Source: Delftia tsuruhatensis (GTDB lineage Bacteria > Pseudomonadota > Gammaproteobacteria > Burkholderiales > Burkholderiaceae_C). From it: DNA of 64,000 bases. Below the pieces are notes generated by a model that saw nothing but the letters and a program-made list of their open reading frames with translations, did no database searches and had not been told where the DNA came from. A program made the translations under genes and the position numbers. Positions 27,546 to 41,117 of this stretch are shown here, in pieces. Every line of letters begins with the position of its first letter. Position 1 is the stretch's first letter. The stretch is taken from positions 4,426,001-4,490,000 of the forward strand of contig NZ_LR813084.1 of the NCBI RefSeq assembly GCF_903815225.1, given 5' to 3'.

Positions 27546-29180
27546 GGCGATGGAGTCCAGGCCCGCCTCGGCACGCAGCACCGTGGGAAAGTCCACATCC
27601 ACGCCGGCCTCGATCAGGCTCGTCGAGACAAGGCGGCAGGGCTTTCCATCCTTGAGCAGTTGCCGCACCTCGGCCAGCACGGCGCTGCGGTGCCTGGCAC
27701 ACATGAGCGTGGTCAGATGGCGTGCCCCAGGCAGATCGGCCATGGCCTGGAAGACGGCCCGCGCATGGCGGCGGTTGTTGACGATGCACAGCACCTGCTC
27801 GCGCGAGCGCATGTGTTCGGCCAGTGCCTCGTCGTCCAGCACACCCAGATGCCGCACGCGCACGCGCTCCAGTTGCTTGAACAGTTGCTCGGGCGCTGGC
27901 GCCAGTTCACGCACCTGCTGCAAGCCCCCTTCGAACGCAGGAGCCGCCAGCGCCGGCTGCGTGGCCGTGCACAGCACCAAGCTGCTGCGGTAGTTGCGTG
28001 CCAGCTCGTCAATGGCCGCCACACAGGGCCGCAGCAGCTTGAGCGGCATGGTCTGCGCTTCGTCCAGCACCACCACGCTGCCCGCGATGCGGTGCAGCTT
28101 GCGGCACTGCGAGGGTTTGGCGGCAAACAGGCTTTCGAAGAACTGCACGGCCGTGGTGACGACGATGGGCGCGTCCCAGTTCTCCATGGCCAGCTGCAGC
28201 TTCTTTTGCGACTGGTATTTTTCGGGATCGTCGCGCGGCGGCTCGGACGGCACGAAGGCGCTGTGGTGTTCCAGCACGGCGGCATCGCCCAGCGGGCCCA
28301 GCGCCTTGCGGAACACGGCGGCGTTCTGCTCCACGATGCTGGTGAAGGGGATCACGAAGATCACGCGGCGCAGGCCATGGCGTATCGCATGGTCCAGCGC
28401 AAAGGCCAGCGAGGCCAGCGTCTTGCCCCCGCCCGTGGGCACGGTCAACGAGAACAGTCCTGGGGCCAGATCGGCCTGCCCGCGCACATGCTGCAGGATG
28501 CCTGCGCGAGTGGCGTTGACGCTCCCACCGGATGGCAAGCCCGCCAGATACGCGTCCAGTTGGGACCGCAGCGCCTGCAGACTGGGCGCTGGCTCACCAC
28601 CACTTCGGTGATCGGCACCGCTCTCGGTCTTCCCATAGAAGCGCTCGGTATCCAGGAAATCCGCATCGACCAGGCAGGAAAACAGCATGCGCGTGGCGAA
28701 TGCCAATTGGAAATTCCTGCGCTCACGGCTGTGGATCTTCAGGTCCGGCATGGCGAGCTGCGGCGGCAGCGCGATATCAGCCTCCCAGGCGGCATCGAGT
28801 GCGGGCAATTCATAGCCGTCATCCAGACGCTGGCGCAATGCCGTGCGCTCGCCCTCTCCATCGCCATTGGCCAGTCCCGCGTGGTGGCCTGCAATGCCGT
28901 AGGCCAGCAAATGCCCTATGCCGGGATAGTGCCTGGCCGCGATGCGCGCACCCCAGGTGGAATGGTCCACGCGCACGCTGCTGCCCTGCAGGCGCAGCTG
29001 ATACGGCTGCGTGTACTTGCCCAGGTCATGCAGCCACCCCTGCACCTCGGCCAGCGCGCCTGCGCCAAAGGCGTCGGCGAACTGCCGGGCCAGCGCGCCC
29101 ACGCCTTTCAGGTGATCCGGCAGGCTTTGCCAATTGCCCTTTGACGTGTCGGACGTTGAATGCGCGAAGAAGTCTCCCAT
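27528..29180 (-). pseudogene. cas3: Type I-C cas3 nuclease-helicase, 3' end lost into a CRISPR repeat
   Basis: The frame gives 550 residues from the ATG at 29180. The N-terminal HD nuclease domain has WLHDLGKY (H51, D52) and GHHAGL (99-104). The superfamily 2 helicase has Walker A VPTGGGKT (247-254), DEAQ (373-376) and STSLIEAGVDVDFP (519-532). After GLDSIA, where Cas3 normally continues with the motif VI arginine-finger segment (QAAGRxNR), the sequence enters the CRISPR repeat and stops after RGRVD. Full-length type I-C Cas3 is roughly 200 residues longer. Loss of motif VI and the C-terminal domain should abolish helicase function. No cas5, cas8c, cas7, cas4, cas1 or cas2 gene is present. 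A TTG at 29243 is an unlikely earlier start. Confidence 0.9.
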
Positions 29181-29239
29181 AGGACTGGTCTGATTTTCTG
29201 TTGTATTCCCTCGAAATTTCGGATTTGTCCCAAGCAGAA

Positions 29240-29269
29240 ACACCGCAGGCGCATCAACGCCTGCGGTGT
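29240..29269. terminator. Perfect 12-bp hairpin between thiC and cas3
   Basis: ACACCGCAGGCG and CGCCTGCGGTGT form a perfect stem with a six-base loop. No clear T-tract follows on either strand, so it may be a terminator, a processing site or a transcript boundary just upstream of cas3. Confidence 0.4.
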
Positions 29270-29309
29270 CCGGGAGTCAATCCAAGGCTGGATCGACTAT
29301 AGAAGAAAC

Positions 29310-29324
29310 ACCGGCCTTGCCGGT
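29310..29324 (-). terminator. Probable terminator of thiC
   Basis: On the minus strand ACCGGC-AAG-GCCGGT forms a 6-bp GC-rich stem about 27 bases after the thiC stop and is followed by GTTTCTTCT. The tail is moderately T-rich. Confidence 0.5.
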
Positions 29325-29350
29325 ATTTCCTGCCTCAATCGGGCGGTCTT

Positions 29351-31549
<2,199 letters not shown>

Positions 31550-31653
31550 GCTCTTCTTCCGCCGGTATGAACCGGATCAAGTTCGTCGGGTTCGCCGCCT
31601 GGCCCATGCAGCGCATGGACCGGTTGGCATCTCAGTGCATCAGCACACCCCGG
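31550..31653 (-). promoter_or_regulatory. TPP riboswitch (THI element) upstream of thiC
   Basis: On the minus strand the THI box landmarks are present in order: CCGGGGTGTGC, GCACTGAGATGCC, a variable GC-rich stem, GAACCCGACGAACTTGATCC and GGTTCATACCGGCGGAAG. These correspond to the conserved pyrimidine- and pyrophosphate-sensing helices. About 260 bases separate the aptamer from the thiC ATG, leaving room for a long expression platform with several GC-rich inverted segments. Confidence 0.88.
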
Positions 31654-31723
31654 AGCAGCGGCCAGTATAGGCGATGGCAGGCCGTCGCCCGGCTACGGGT
31701 TTGCCCGATGCCAGCGCCAGCCT

Positions 31724-32386
31724 TCAGGCGAAGCCGCGCAGCTCGCCCCACTCGGCCAGCGGTGCGCGCGTGGCGCGCCAGCCGTTGATGGGCGCGCTCC
31801 TGTCCTCGTAGCCCAGCGCGATGCCGAAGGCCACGTGGTAGCCCTCGGGCAGGGGCAGCGCCCGGGTCACGGCCTCGTTGTAGCGGCGCCAGAAGCCCTG
31901 GGCGCAGGTGGCCAGGCCATGGGCACAGGCCAGCAGCATGAAGGACTGCAGGTAGATGCCCAGGTCCGTCCACTGCGGCAGGCCCATGCGCTCGTCCACG
32001 GCCACGATCAGGCCCACGGGCGCGCCGAAGAAGCGGCCGTTGCGTGCCAGTTGCTCCAGGCGCGCGGGCTTGTCCTCGCGCGGGATGCCCAGCGACTGGT
32101 ACAGCTCCTCGCCGTTGGCGAAGCGCCGGCTGCGGTAGGGCTCCCACAGGTTGGGCGGGTAGGACAGGCCCGGCCGGGCGTCGTCGGGCTGGGCGGCTGC
32201 GACGGCATCCAGCAACTGCTGCAGCGGCTCGCCCGTCAGCGCCAGCACGCGCCAGGGCTGGAGGTTGCCGCCCGAGGCCGCCTGGGCCGCCTGTTCCATC
32301 AGACTGCGCACCAGGGCCGCATCGGGCACCCGGGGCAGGAAGGCGCGCACGGAGCGGCGCGCATGCAAGGCCTGTTCAACGTTCAT
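31724..32386 (-). CDS. Nitroreductase family protein
   Basis: The 220-residue protein starts MNVEQALHARRSVRAFLPR, the FMN-phosphate-binding Arg-rich strand of the family. It continues with QAASGGNLQPWRVLAL and a C-terminal ALPLPEGYHVAFGIALGYED. Family members are homodimeric FMN enzymes that reduce nitroaromatics, quinones or related compounds with NAD(P)H. It is 41 bases downstream of cysE on the same strand, but a functional link is not evident. The physiological substrate is unknown. Confidence 0.88.
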   Translation of the reverse strand: MNVEQALHARRSVRAFLPRVPDAALVRSLMEQAAQAASGGNLQPWRVLALTGEPLQQLLDAVAAAQPDDARPGLSYPPNLWEPYRSRRFANGEELYQSLGIPREDKPARLEQLARNGRFFGAPVGLIVAVDERMGLPQWTDLGIYLQSFMLLACAHGLATCAQGFWRRYNEAVTRALPLPEGYHVAFGIALGYEDRSAPINGWRATRAPLAEWGELRGFA

Positions 32387-32427
32387 GCTGGCTTCTGTCT
32401 CCTGAAAGAATCGTCTTCGCTGCGGGC

Positions 32428-33252
32428 TCACTTGCCCAGGATCTGGTCGATCCTGTCCTTCTGGAAGGCCTGCGGACGCTCGGACTCGCAGGGCACGCAG
32501 TCGCCCACCTTGCTGCCGGCCGAGAGCTTGGCGATCGCCTCCCACAGCAGCGCGATCTGCTGCTCGTGGGCCGACGCGCCTTCGCTGAGGCTGCGCATGG
32601 CCTGGGCCACGGGGTCCACCTCCTGGGTGATGCCATAGGCCGTGAACGGCTGGGGCGCGGCGGCAGCCGGCACCTTGATGGCATCGGCCCCGGCAACGGC
32701 CTGCTCCTGCTCGGTCACATCCGCGCTGTGGCCGTTCTTGCTGGGAATGATGCGCGCGGGAATGCCCACGGCCGTGGCGCCCGCAGGCACGGGCTTGATG
32801 ACCACGGCATTGCTGCCGATCTTGGCGCCGTCGCCCACCTCGAAGCCGCCCAGCACCTTGGCGCCCGCGCTGACCACCACGTCGCGGCCCAGCGTGGGAT
32901 GGCGCTTGGCACCCTTGTACAGCGAGGTGCCGCCCAGGGTCACGCCGTGGTAGATGGTGCAGCCGTCGCCCACCACGGCCGTCTCGCCGATGACGACGCC
33001 CATGCCATGGTCGATGAAGACGCGCTCGCCGATGACGGCGCCGGGGTGGATCTCGATGCCCGTCAGCCAGCGGCCGATGTGCGAGATGAAGCGCCCCAGC
33101 CACTTGAGGCCATGGTTCCAGCACCAGTGCGCCGGGCGCTGCAGCCAGATCGCATGCAGCCCCGGATAACAGGTGATGACCTCCCAGGTGCTGCGTGCCG
33201 CGGGGTCGCGGTCGAGGATGCACTGGATATCGGAGCGCAGGCGGTCAAGCAT
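32428..33252 (-). CDS. cysE: Serine O-acetyltransferase CysE
   Basis: The 274-residue protein contains the left-handed beta-helix hexapeptide repeats ([40 protein letters not shown]). The catalytic His lies in the IDHG segment and the CoA-binding [16 protein letters not shown] region follows. It makes O-acetylserine from serine and acetyl-CoA, the first step of cysteine synthesis. The C-terminal tail after the helix is long and Ala-rich (about residues 175-274), unlike the short feedback-regulatory tail of the E. coli enzyme; its role is unknown. trmJ lies directly upstream on the same strand. Confidence 0.93.
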   Translation of the reverse strand: MLDRLRSDIQCILDRDPAARSTWEVITCYPGLHAIWLQRPAHWCWNHGLKWLGRFISHIGRWLTGIEIHPGAVIGERVFIDHGMGVVIGETAVVGDGCTIYHGVTLGGTSLYKGAKRHPTLGRDVVVSAGAKVLGGFEVGDGAKIGSNAVVIKPVPAGATAVGIPARIIPSKNGHSADVTEQEQAVAGADAIKVPAAAAPQPFTAYGITQEVDPVAQAMRSLSEGASAHEQQIALLWEAIAKLSAGSKVGDCVPCESERPQAFQKDRIDQILGK

Positions 33253-33287
33253 CTAGGGGCTGGTTATTGTTGACAAGACCGCTCAGT

Positions 33288-34079
33288 CTAGCGGTTCGGT
33301 GGGGTGCTCTGCAGCATGGCCTTCGCGACACCGCGCAGGATGTGGATTTCCTCGGTGGTCAGTTGCGAGCGATTGAAAAGCTGGTTCAGGCGCGGCATGA
33401 GCTTCTTGGGCGCTGCCGGATCGAGGAAGCCGATGTGCGCCAGCGCCTGCTCCCAATGGCCCAGCATGCCGGCCACCTGGGCCGCGTCGGCGCGCTGCGG
33501 CGCGGGCGTGTGCTCCACCACGGGAAAGCCGCCCAGCGCCTGGCGCCACTCATAGGCCACGACCTGGATGGCCGCCCCCAGGTTCAGCGAGCCGAACTGC
33601 GGATTGGACGGAATCGACAGCGCCACATCGCTGCGATAGACATCCTCGTTGCTCATGCCGAAGCGCTCGCAGCCGAACAGGAAGGCCACGCCCGACTGGT
33701 TGCAGCGCGGAGCCGGTGCATCCGAAGGCAGCGCGGCTTCATCGGGCGCAGCCGGCACATCCAGCGCTCCGCTGAGCAGCAACTCGAAATGCTGGCGCGG
33801 CGTGCGCGTGGGCGGGCCGAAGTCGCGCGGCGTCATGGCCGTGGCGCACAGGTGGCTGATGCCGTCCAGCGCTTCTTCCAGCGTCTCGACCACGCGGGCA
33901 TTGCCCAGCACGTCCAGGGCGCCGCTGGCGCGCTGTATGGTCTCTTCCTTGCGCAGCACGTTGGGCCAGCGCGGGCGCACCAGCACCAGGTCGTCGAAGC
34001 CCATGGTCTTCAGGGCGCGGGCGGCGGCGCCGACGTTGCCGGCGTGGCTGGTCTCTATCAGTACGAATCGGGTTTTCAT
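33288..34079 (-). CDS. trmJ: tRNA/rRNA methyltransferase TrmJ (SPOUT family)
   Basis: The 263-residue protein begins FVLIETSHAGNVGAAARALK and has FLFGCERFGMSNED and IPSNPQFGSLNLGAAIQVVA, which together form the trefoil-knot SAM site of SPOUT 2'-O-ribose methyltransferases. TrmJ methylates position 32 of several tRNAs. The C-terminal basic region (KKLMPRLNQLFNRSQLTTEE) is typical. It precedes cysE on the same strand and is divergent from suhB, an arrangement common in this family. Confidence 0.92.
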   Translation of the reverse strand: MKTRFVLIETSHAGNVGAAARALKTMGFDDLVLVRPRWPNVLRKEETIQRASGALDVLGNARVVETLEEALDGISHLCATAMTPRDFGPPTRTPRQHFELLLSGALDVPAAPDEAALPSDAPAPRCNQSGVAFLFGCERFGMSNEDVYRSDVALSIPSNPQFGSLNLGAAIQVVAYEWRQALGGFPVVEHTPAPQRADAAQVAGMLGHWEQALAHIGFLDPAAPKKLMPRLNQLFNRSQLTTEEIHILRGVAKAMLQSTPPNR

Positions 34080-34302
34080 GGCATGGCGGGCTTGGCAGCC
34101 GGCGCGCGCCGGGCAGAGTCCCCAGGGTGGAACGGGTCGCGCAGCACAAATCGGGCAAGCCGGTTAAAATTGCGCGCTATTGTCGCCGCCCCGCATCGCC
34201 GGACGCGGCTTTTTCCGTTCTTATCCGCGTCAAACAGCCTGCTATTCGCCACTGCGGCACAACCGCATGCGCAGCCGCTGCCCCGCCCACGCTTCACAAT
34301 CT

Positions 34303-35238
34303 ATGTCGACCAACCTGCATCCCATGCTCAACGTGGCCATCAAGGCCGCACGCGCCGCCGGCGCCATCATCAACCGCGCGGCCCTGGACGTGGAATCCGT
34401 GCGCGTCGCACAGAAGCAGGTCAACGACTTCGTGACCGAGGTGGACAAGGCGGCCGAGCAGGCCATCATCGAGACGCTGCTGGGCGCCTACCCCGGCCAC
34501 GGCATCCTGGCCGAGGAATCGGGCAAGGAATTCGGCGCCAAGAACTCCGACTACGTCTGGATCATCGATCCGCTGGACGGCACCACCAACTTCATCCACG
34601 GCTTCCCCGTGTACTGCGTGAGCATCGCGCTGGCCTTCAAGGGCAAGGTCGAGCATGCCGTGGTCTATGACCCCTCGCGCAACGACCTGTTCACGGCCAC
34701 GCGCGGCCGTGGCGCCTACCTGAACGACCGCCGCATCCGCGTGTCCAAGCGCATCCAGCTCAAGGACAGCCTGATCTCCACGGGCTTCCCCTTCCGCCGT
34801 GGCGACAACTTCAAGCAGTACATGAACATGCTGGGCGACGTGATGCAGGAAACCGCCGGCGTTCGCCGCCCCGGCGCCGCCGCGCTGGACCTGGCCTACG
34901 TGGCAGCCGGCTTTGCCGATGGCTTCTTTGAAAGCGGGCTGCAGATCTGGGACGTGGCCGCCGGCAGCCTGCTGGTGACCGAGGCCGGTGGCCTGGTCGG
35001 CAATTTCACGGGTGAGGCCGACTTCCTGGAGCAGAAGGAATGCCTGGCGGGCAATCCGCGCATCTATGGGGCGCTGGTGGGCATCGTTGGCAAGTACAGC
35101 AAGTTCGCCACGGCGGGCGAGAAGGCCGGCGTGCGCCAGGCGCTGGCCGAGGACGGTCGGGCGGCCGAGCAGCCCGCCCCCGATGCCGACGCCGATGCCG
35201 AGGAATCGGCCCAGCCCGGGCAGCAGCCCGGCGCCTGA
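34303..35238 (+). CDS. suhB: Inositol monophosphatase family protein SuhB
   Basis: The 311-residue protein has the Mg2+ site motifs [10 protein letters not shown] (about 66-75), [15 protein letters not shown] (about 86-100) and, near the C-terminus, [18 protein letters not shown]. SuhB dephosphorylates inositol 1-phosphate and, in E. coli, is part of the rRNA antitermination complex. The C-terminal tail after about 270 is acidic and Gln/Pro-rich, beyond the usual core. ATG at 34303 was chosen; [10 protein letters not shown] at 34324 is also possible, and the upstream open frame lacks conservation. Confidence 0.93.
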   Translation: MSTNLHPMLNVAIKAARAAGAIINRAALDVESVRVAQKQVNDFVTEVDKAAEQAIIETLLGAYPGHGILAEESGKEFGAKNSDYVWIIDPLDGTTNFIHGFPVYCVSIALAFKGKVEHAVVYDPSRNDLFTATRGRGAYLNDRRIRVSKRIQLKDSLISTGFPFRRGDNFKQYMNMLGDVMQETAGVRRPGAAALDLAYVAAGFADGFFESGLQIWDVAAGSLLVTEAGGLVGNFTGEADFLEQKECLAGNPRIYGALVGIVGKYSKFATAGEKAGVRQALAEDGRAAEQPAPDADADAEESAQPGQQPGA

Positions 35239-35250
35239 TACAGATCACAT

Positions 35251-36240
35251 TCAGCGCGGCCCCAGGCCCAGCCTGGGCACCAGCGCCGCGTAGAACGCGG
35301 CATCCCTGTCGATGACCGCCTGGAACGCAGCGGCATCCATGTAGGCCCAGCCCAGATGGGCCTTGCCGAGCGCATCGCGGAACACCGCGTCATCGGCGGC
35401 CTTGCGCGCCACCTCTCCGAGCCGGGCGACGACCTCGGCCGGTGTGGACCGGGGCACGGCCAGCCCGCGCCACACGCCGATGGACAGATCGATGCCGCTT
35501 TCGCGCAGCGTCGGCACCTTCCCGAACATGCCGCCGACCCGCTGATCGGCCATCACCGCCAGCGTGCGCAGCTTTCCCGCCGCCACATGCTGCGCGACCT
35601 CGCCAGGGCTGACGGCGATCGCATCCACATGCCCTCCCAGCAAAGCCACCACGGCAGGTGCGGCGCCCAGGAACGGGACATGGTTGACAGGCACATCGGC
35701 TTTTTCGGCAAAGGCCGCCGCAGCCATGTGCCAGATCGACCCCATGCCCGCATTGCCGATGGTGACGGGATGGCTTTGCTGGCGGGCGTGCGCCAGGAAC
35801 TCGTGGATCGACTGCCAGGGCGCATCGGCCCGCACGGTCACGGCGGAAGGATCGGCATTCAGGCCCGCGACCGGGCGCAGGTCGGCGGCCGTGTACCGGG
35901 TGATACCCAGGTGGGGGATGATCGTGATCTCGCAGATGATGATGCCGATCTTGTAGCCATCGGGCCTGGCCTGGATCAGCTCCGACATGCCGATCGCGCC
36001 ACTGGCCCCGGGCCGGTTGATGACCAGCATGGGCTGCTGGGGCAGGTATTTCTTGGCGGCCTCGGCAAAGGCCCGGCCGACCAGGTCGGTGCCGCCACCC
36101 GCCGCCACGGGAACGATCAGCTCGATCGCCTTGGAAGGGTAGTCGCCGGCGGCCTGCGCGCCCCGGGGCCAGCCCGTGGCGGCCAGCACACAGGCCGATG
36201 CGGATGCGGATACGAGGGCCGCGCGTCGTGTCATTGTCAT
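35251..36240 (-). CDS. Bug-type tripartite tricarboxylate transporter substrate-binding protein
   Basis: The 329-residue protein has a Tat-like or Sec signal (MTMTRRAALVSASASACVLA, cleavage near AQAA). It continues with the Bug start KAIELIVPVAAGGGTDLVGR, MLVINRPGASGAIGMSELIQ, and VNHVPFLGAAPAVVALLGGH. It is the last gene of the FAH-SDR-Bug unit and should bind the substrate of that pathway in the periplasm. A strong GGAGGAGG sequence precedes the ATG. No TctA/TctB genes are present. Confidence 0.9.
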   Translation of the reverse strand: MTMTRRAALVSASASACVLAATGWPRGAQAAGDYPSKAIELIVPVAAGGGTDLVGRAFAEAAKKYLPQQPMLVINRPGASGAIGMSELIQARPDGYKIGIIICEITIIPHLGITRYTAADLRPVAGLNADPSAVTVRADAPWQSIHEFLAHARQQSHPVTIGNAGMGSIWHMAAAAFAEKADVPVNHVPFLGAAPAVVALLGGHVDAIAVSPGEVAQHVAAGKLRTLAVMADQRVGGMFGKVPTLRESGIDLSIGVWRGLAVPRSTPAEVVARLGEVARKAADDAVFRDALGKAHLGWAYMDAAAFQAVIDRDAAFYAALVPRLGLGPR

Positions 36241-36286
36241 GGTCTGCCTCCTCCGTGCCCGGCCCAGTGCCGGGTTCAGTGCCTGG

Positions 36287-37045
36287 TCAATAGGTCGCCC
36301 TGCCGCCCGACAGGTCGAACACCGCCGCAGTCGTGAACGAGTTTTCCTCGGACACCAGCCAGGCCACCATGGAGGCGACCTCCTGCACCTCCAGAAACCG
36401 CCCGCGCGGAATCTTCGACAGCATGTATTCGATGTGCGATGCGGACATCTGCTCGAAGATCCGCGTGCGCGCGGCGGCGGGCGTGATGGCGTTCACGGCG
36501 ATGTTCTGGTGGGCTGTCTCCTTGCCCAGGCTTTTCGTCAAGGCAATGACGCCGGCCTTCGCGGCGCTGTACGCGGCGGCGTTCGGGTTGCCCTCCTTGC
36601 CCGCGATCGACGCGATGTTGACGATGCGCCCGTAGTTGCGCGCCGCCATGCCTGCGACCACGGCGCGATTGACATGGAAGGCCCCGGTCAGGTTGACCTC
36701 GATCACCCGGCGCCACTCGGCGGGGCAGTAATCAGCCACCGTCGCATTGGCACCGGCGATGCCGGCGCCATGCACAAGAATATCGATGGGCCCGCACCCC
36801 GCCTGCGTGGCGGCCACCGCCTGCTCGACCTGCGGCAGGTCCGTGACGTCCACCCGCACGGTATGCACGGCCTGCACGGCCAGGCCCTGCAGGGACCGGG
36901 TGGCCGCGGCAAGCGCATCGCCATCCTGGTCCCACAGACACACCCGCGCGCCTTCGGCCAGCAGGCGCCTGGCCACGGCCAGGCCGATGCCCTGCGCGCC
37001 GCCTGTCACGACAGCGGTTCGCCCTTCAAGCGGATGGCTGGCCAT
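36287..37045 (-). CDS. Short-chain dehydrogenase/reductase
   Basis: The 252-residue protein has the classical SDR cofactor motif TGGAQGIG (about 15-22), the HGAGIAG strand-4 motif, and a catalytic Ser (NIASIAGKEG) with YSAAK (Tyr and Lys). An acidic residue at the end of strand 2 (CLWDQDGDAL) suggests NAD+ preference. Its start lies 20 bases inside the FAH gene, so the two are tightly coupled. SDR plus FAH pairs act in the non-phosphorylative L-fucose/L-rhamnose type pathway (2-keto-3-deoxy acid dehydrogenase, then 2,4-diketo acid hydrolase). That substrate assignment is an inference. Confidence 0.88.
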   Translation of the reverse strand: MASHPLEGRTAVVTGGAQGIGLAVARRLLAEGARVCLWDQDGDALAAATRSLQGLAVQAVHTVRVDVTDLPQVEQAVAATQAGCGPIDILVHGAGIAGANATVADYCPAEWRRVIEVNLTGAFHVNRAVVAGMAARNYGRIVNIASIAGKEGNPNAAAYSAAKAGVIALTKSLGKETAHQNIAVNAITPAAARTRIFEQMSASHIEYMLSKIPRGRFLEVQEVASMVAWLVSEENSFTTAAVFDLSGGRATY

Positions 37046-37901
37046 GCGAAGCCTCCCCATGCGCGACGACACGCTGCTGCTGCACGCCCAGCCCGTCAAT
37101 GCCCAGGCGCATGGTCTGTCCGGGCCGCAGAAACACCGGCTCGGGCTTGCACCCCATGCCCACGCCGGGCGGCGTGCCGGTGGAAATCACATCCCCGGGC
37201 CGCAGGGTCATGAAGCGGCTCAGATAGGCGATCAACTGCGGTATCCGAAAAATCATGGTGGCCGTGCTGCCATCCTGGTAGCGGCGCCCGTCCACCTCCA
37301 GCCACAGGCCCAGCGCATGCGGGTCGGGCACCTCATCGGCCGTGACCAGCCAGGGGCCGGTGGGGCCGAAGGTGTCGCAGCCCTTGCCCTTGTCCCAGGT
37401 GCCGCCGCGTTCAAGCTGGTAGCTGCGCTCCGACACGTCGTTGACCACGCAATAGCCGGCCACGTGGGACATGGCCTGCTCCTCGCCCACATAGCGCGCG
37501 GCCGTGCCGATGACCACGCCGAGCTCGACCTCCCAGTCCGTCTTCATGGAGCCGCGCGGCAGCACGACATCGTCGTTCGGCCCGACGACGGCCGACGTCC
37601 ACTTGCCGAAGACCACCGGCTCCGCCGGCACGGGCATGCCGGATTCGGCCGCGTGGTCCGCGTAGTTCAGCCCGATGCAAACGAACTTTCCGATGCCGGC
37701 CACGCAGGCACCCAGGCGCGGCCTGCCTTCGACCAGCGGCAGCTTCGAGGCATCGAGCGCCCTGAGCCTGTCCAGGCTTGCGGGGTCCAGCACCGTGCCG
37801 TCGATATCGGGCACATGGGCGGACAGGTCCCTCAGGCGTCCGTCCGTGTCCATGAGACCGGGCTTTTCGCGGCCCGCCAGTCCGTAGCGCAGCAACTTCA
37901 T
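37026..37901 (-). CDS. Fumarylacetoacetate hydrolase family protein
   Basis: The 291-residue protein has the same blocks as the FAH protein near 9.5 kb: an N-terminal KLLRYGLAGREKPGLMD, VCIGLNYADHAAESG, KTDWEVELGVVIGTAARYVG (metal-binding Glu residues), GYCVVNDVSERSYQ and ISTGTPPGVGMG. It is closest in style to 2,4-diketo-3-deoxy acid hydrolases and ureidoglycolate-lyase-like proteins. It is the first gene of the leftward unit, with an AGGAG site, and is divergent from the LysR gene. The preferred diketo acid is unknown. Confidence 0.88.
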   Translation of the reverse strand: MKLLRYGLAGREKPGLMDTDGRLRDLSAHVPDIDGTVLDPASLDRLRALDASKLPLVEGRPRLGACVAGIGKFVCIGLNYADHAAESGMPVPAEPVVFGKWTSAVVGPNDDVVLPRGSMKTDWEVELGVVIGTAARYVGEEQAMSHVAGYCVVNDVSERSYQLERGGTWDKGKGCDTFGPTGPWLVTADEVPDPHALGLWLEVDGRRYQDGSTATMIFRIPQLIAYLSRFMTLRPGDVISTGTPPGVGMGCKPEPVFLRPGQTMRLGIDGLGVQQQRVVAHGEASHGQPSA

Positions 37902-38053
37902 TCAGCTCTCCTGGTTGGAATGAGAACAGCCCACGCCAGGAAACGCCTTCTGTGCCGCATCCCTCCCGCATGGGTATGCCTGAAATTGTGGGCAGCGCCC
38001 CCGCTACTGCATAGTGAGACCTGTTGATCACGCCATAACCAACGGGAATCGCC

Positions 38054-38998
38054 ATGCTCCCCAGTCTTGCCTCCATCGCTTCCCGCCTGAAGTTTCGGCA
38101 GCTCAGCCTGCTGGTGGCCCTGGAGGAATGCGGCTCCCTGCACAAGGCCTCGCAACGCCTGGCGATGACGCAGCCGGGCCTGACCAAGGCCTTGCAGGAG
38201 GTCGAATCGACCTTCGGCACCGCGCTGTTCGTGCGCACGCCCCACGGCGTGCAGCCCAACGAAATGGGCCGCTGCATCACCCGCTACGCAAGGCTGATGC
38301 ACGCGGACCTGGGCAACCTGCGCGAGGAAATGGACGGCGTGCTGCGCGGCAGCGGCGGGCGCCTGGCCATCGGCTGCATCACCGGCGCGCTGCACTCGGT
38401 GCTGATGGGGGCATTGGCCCAGCTGCGGCAATTGCAGCCCGCCATCCTGGTCCATGTGCGCGAGAGCATCAGCATCGAATTGCTGAACCAGGTCAACCAG
38501 GGCACCCTGGATCTGGCGCTGTGCCGCACCAGCGTCTCAAGCCACCCCGAGCACTTCGACTACGAGCCGCTGCTGGACGAAGACGTGGCCATTGCCGTGG
38601 GCATGCACCACCCCCTCGCACAGGCCCCGCAGGTCACGCTGGAGCAACTGGTCGAATCGCATTGGGTGCTCTACCCCGGCAGCATGCCCTTGCGACATCT
38701 GCTGGAGCGCGAGTTGGCGCAGGCGGGCCTGAGCCTGGCGTGCCACCCCATCGAGACCGCATCCTCCCTGGCCACGATGCTGCTGCTCAAGCAAGACCCG
38801 CAAGCCGTCGCCCTGATGGCAACGGGCACCATGGCGTTCTGCGAAGAACACCAGATCGCGCGGCGCCTGCCGCTGACCCTGCAGGCGCGGCACGAAGGCT
38901 TTGGCATCGCCACCCGCCGGGGGGCGCGGCTTTCGCCCGCCGCCACCCTGCTGGCCGAGTGCCTGCGCACCGCCGCGCAGGCCGCCAAAGCGTGTTGA
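38054..38998 (+). CDS. LysR-family transcriptional regulator
   Basis: The 314-residue protein has an N-terminal helix-turn-helix (LKFRQLSLLVALEECGSLHK, then TQPGLTKALQEVESTFG) and an effector domain resembling the GbpR/CbbR-like sugar-acid group. It is divergent from the FAH-SDR-Bug operon with 152 bases between start codons, so it probably regulates that operon. Its 3' end lies 16 bases from the end of the convergent fusA copy. Confidence 0.9.
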   Translation: MLPSLASIASRLKFRQLSLLVALEECGSLHKASQRLAMTQPGLTKALQEVESTFGTALFVRTPHGVQPNEMGRCITRYARLMHADLGNLREEMDGVLRGSGGRLAIGCITGALHSVLMGALAQLRQLQPAILVHVRESISIELLNQVNQGTLDLALCRTSVSSHPEHFDYEPLLDEDVAIAVGMHHPLAQAPQVTLEQLVESHWVLYPGSMPLRHLLERELAQAGLSLACHPIETASSLATMLLLKQDPQAVALMATGTMAFCEEHQIARRLPLTLQARHEGFGIATRRGARLSPAATLLAECLRTAAQAAKAC

Positions 38999-39014
38999 GA
39001 CGCCTGTTGCGCGC

Positions 39015-41117
<2,103 letters not shown>

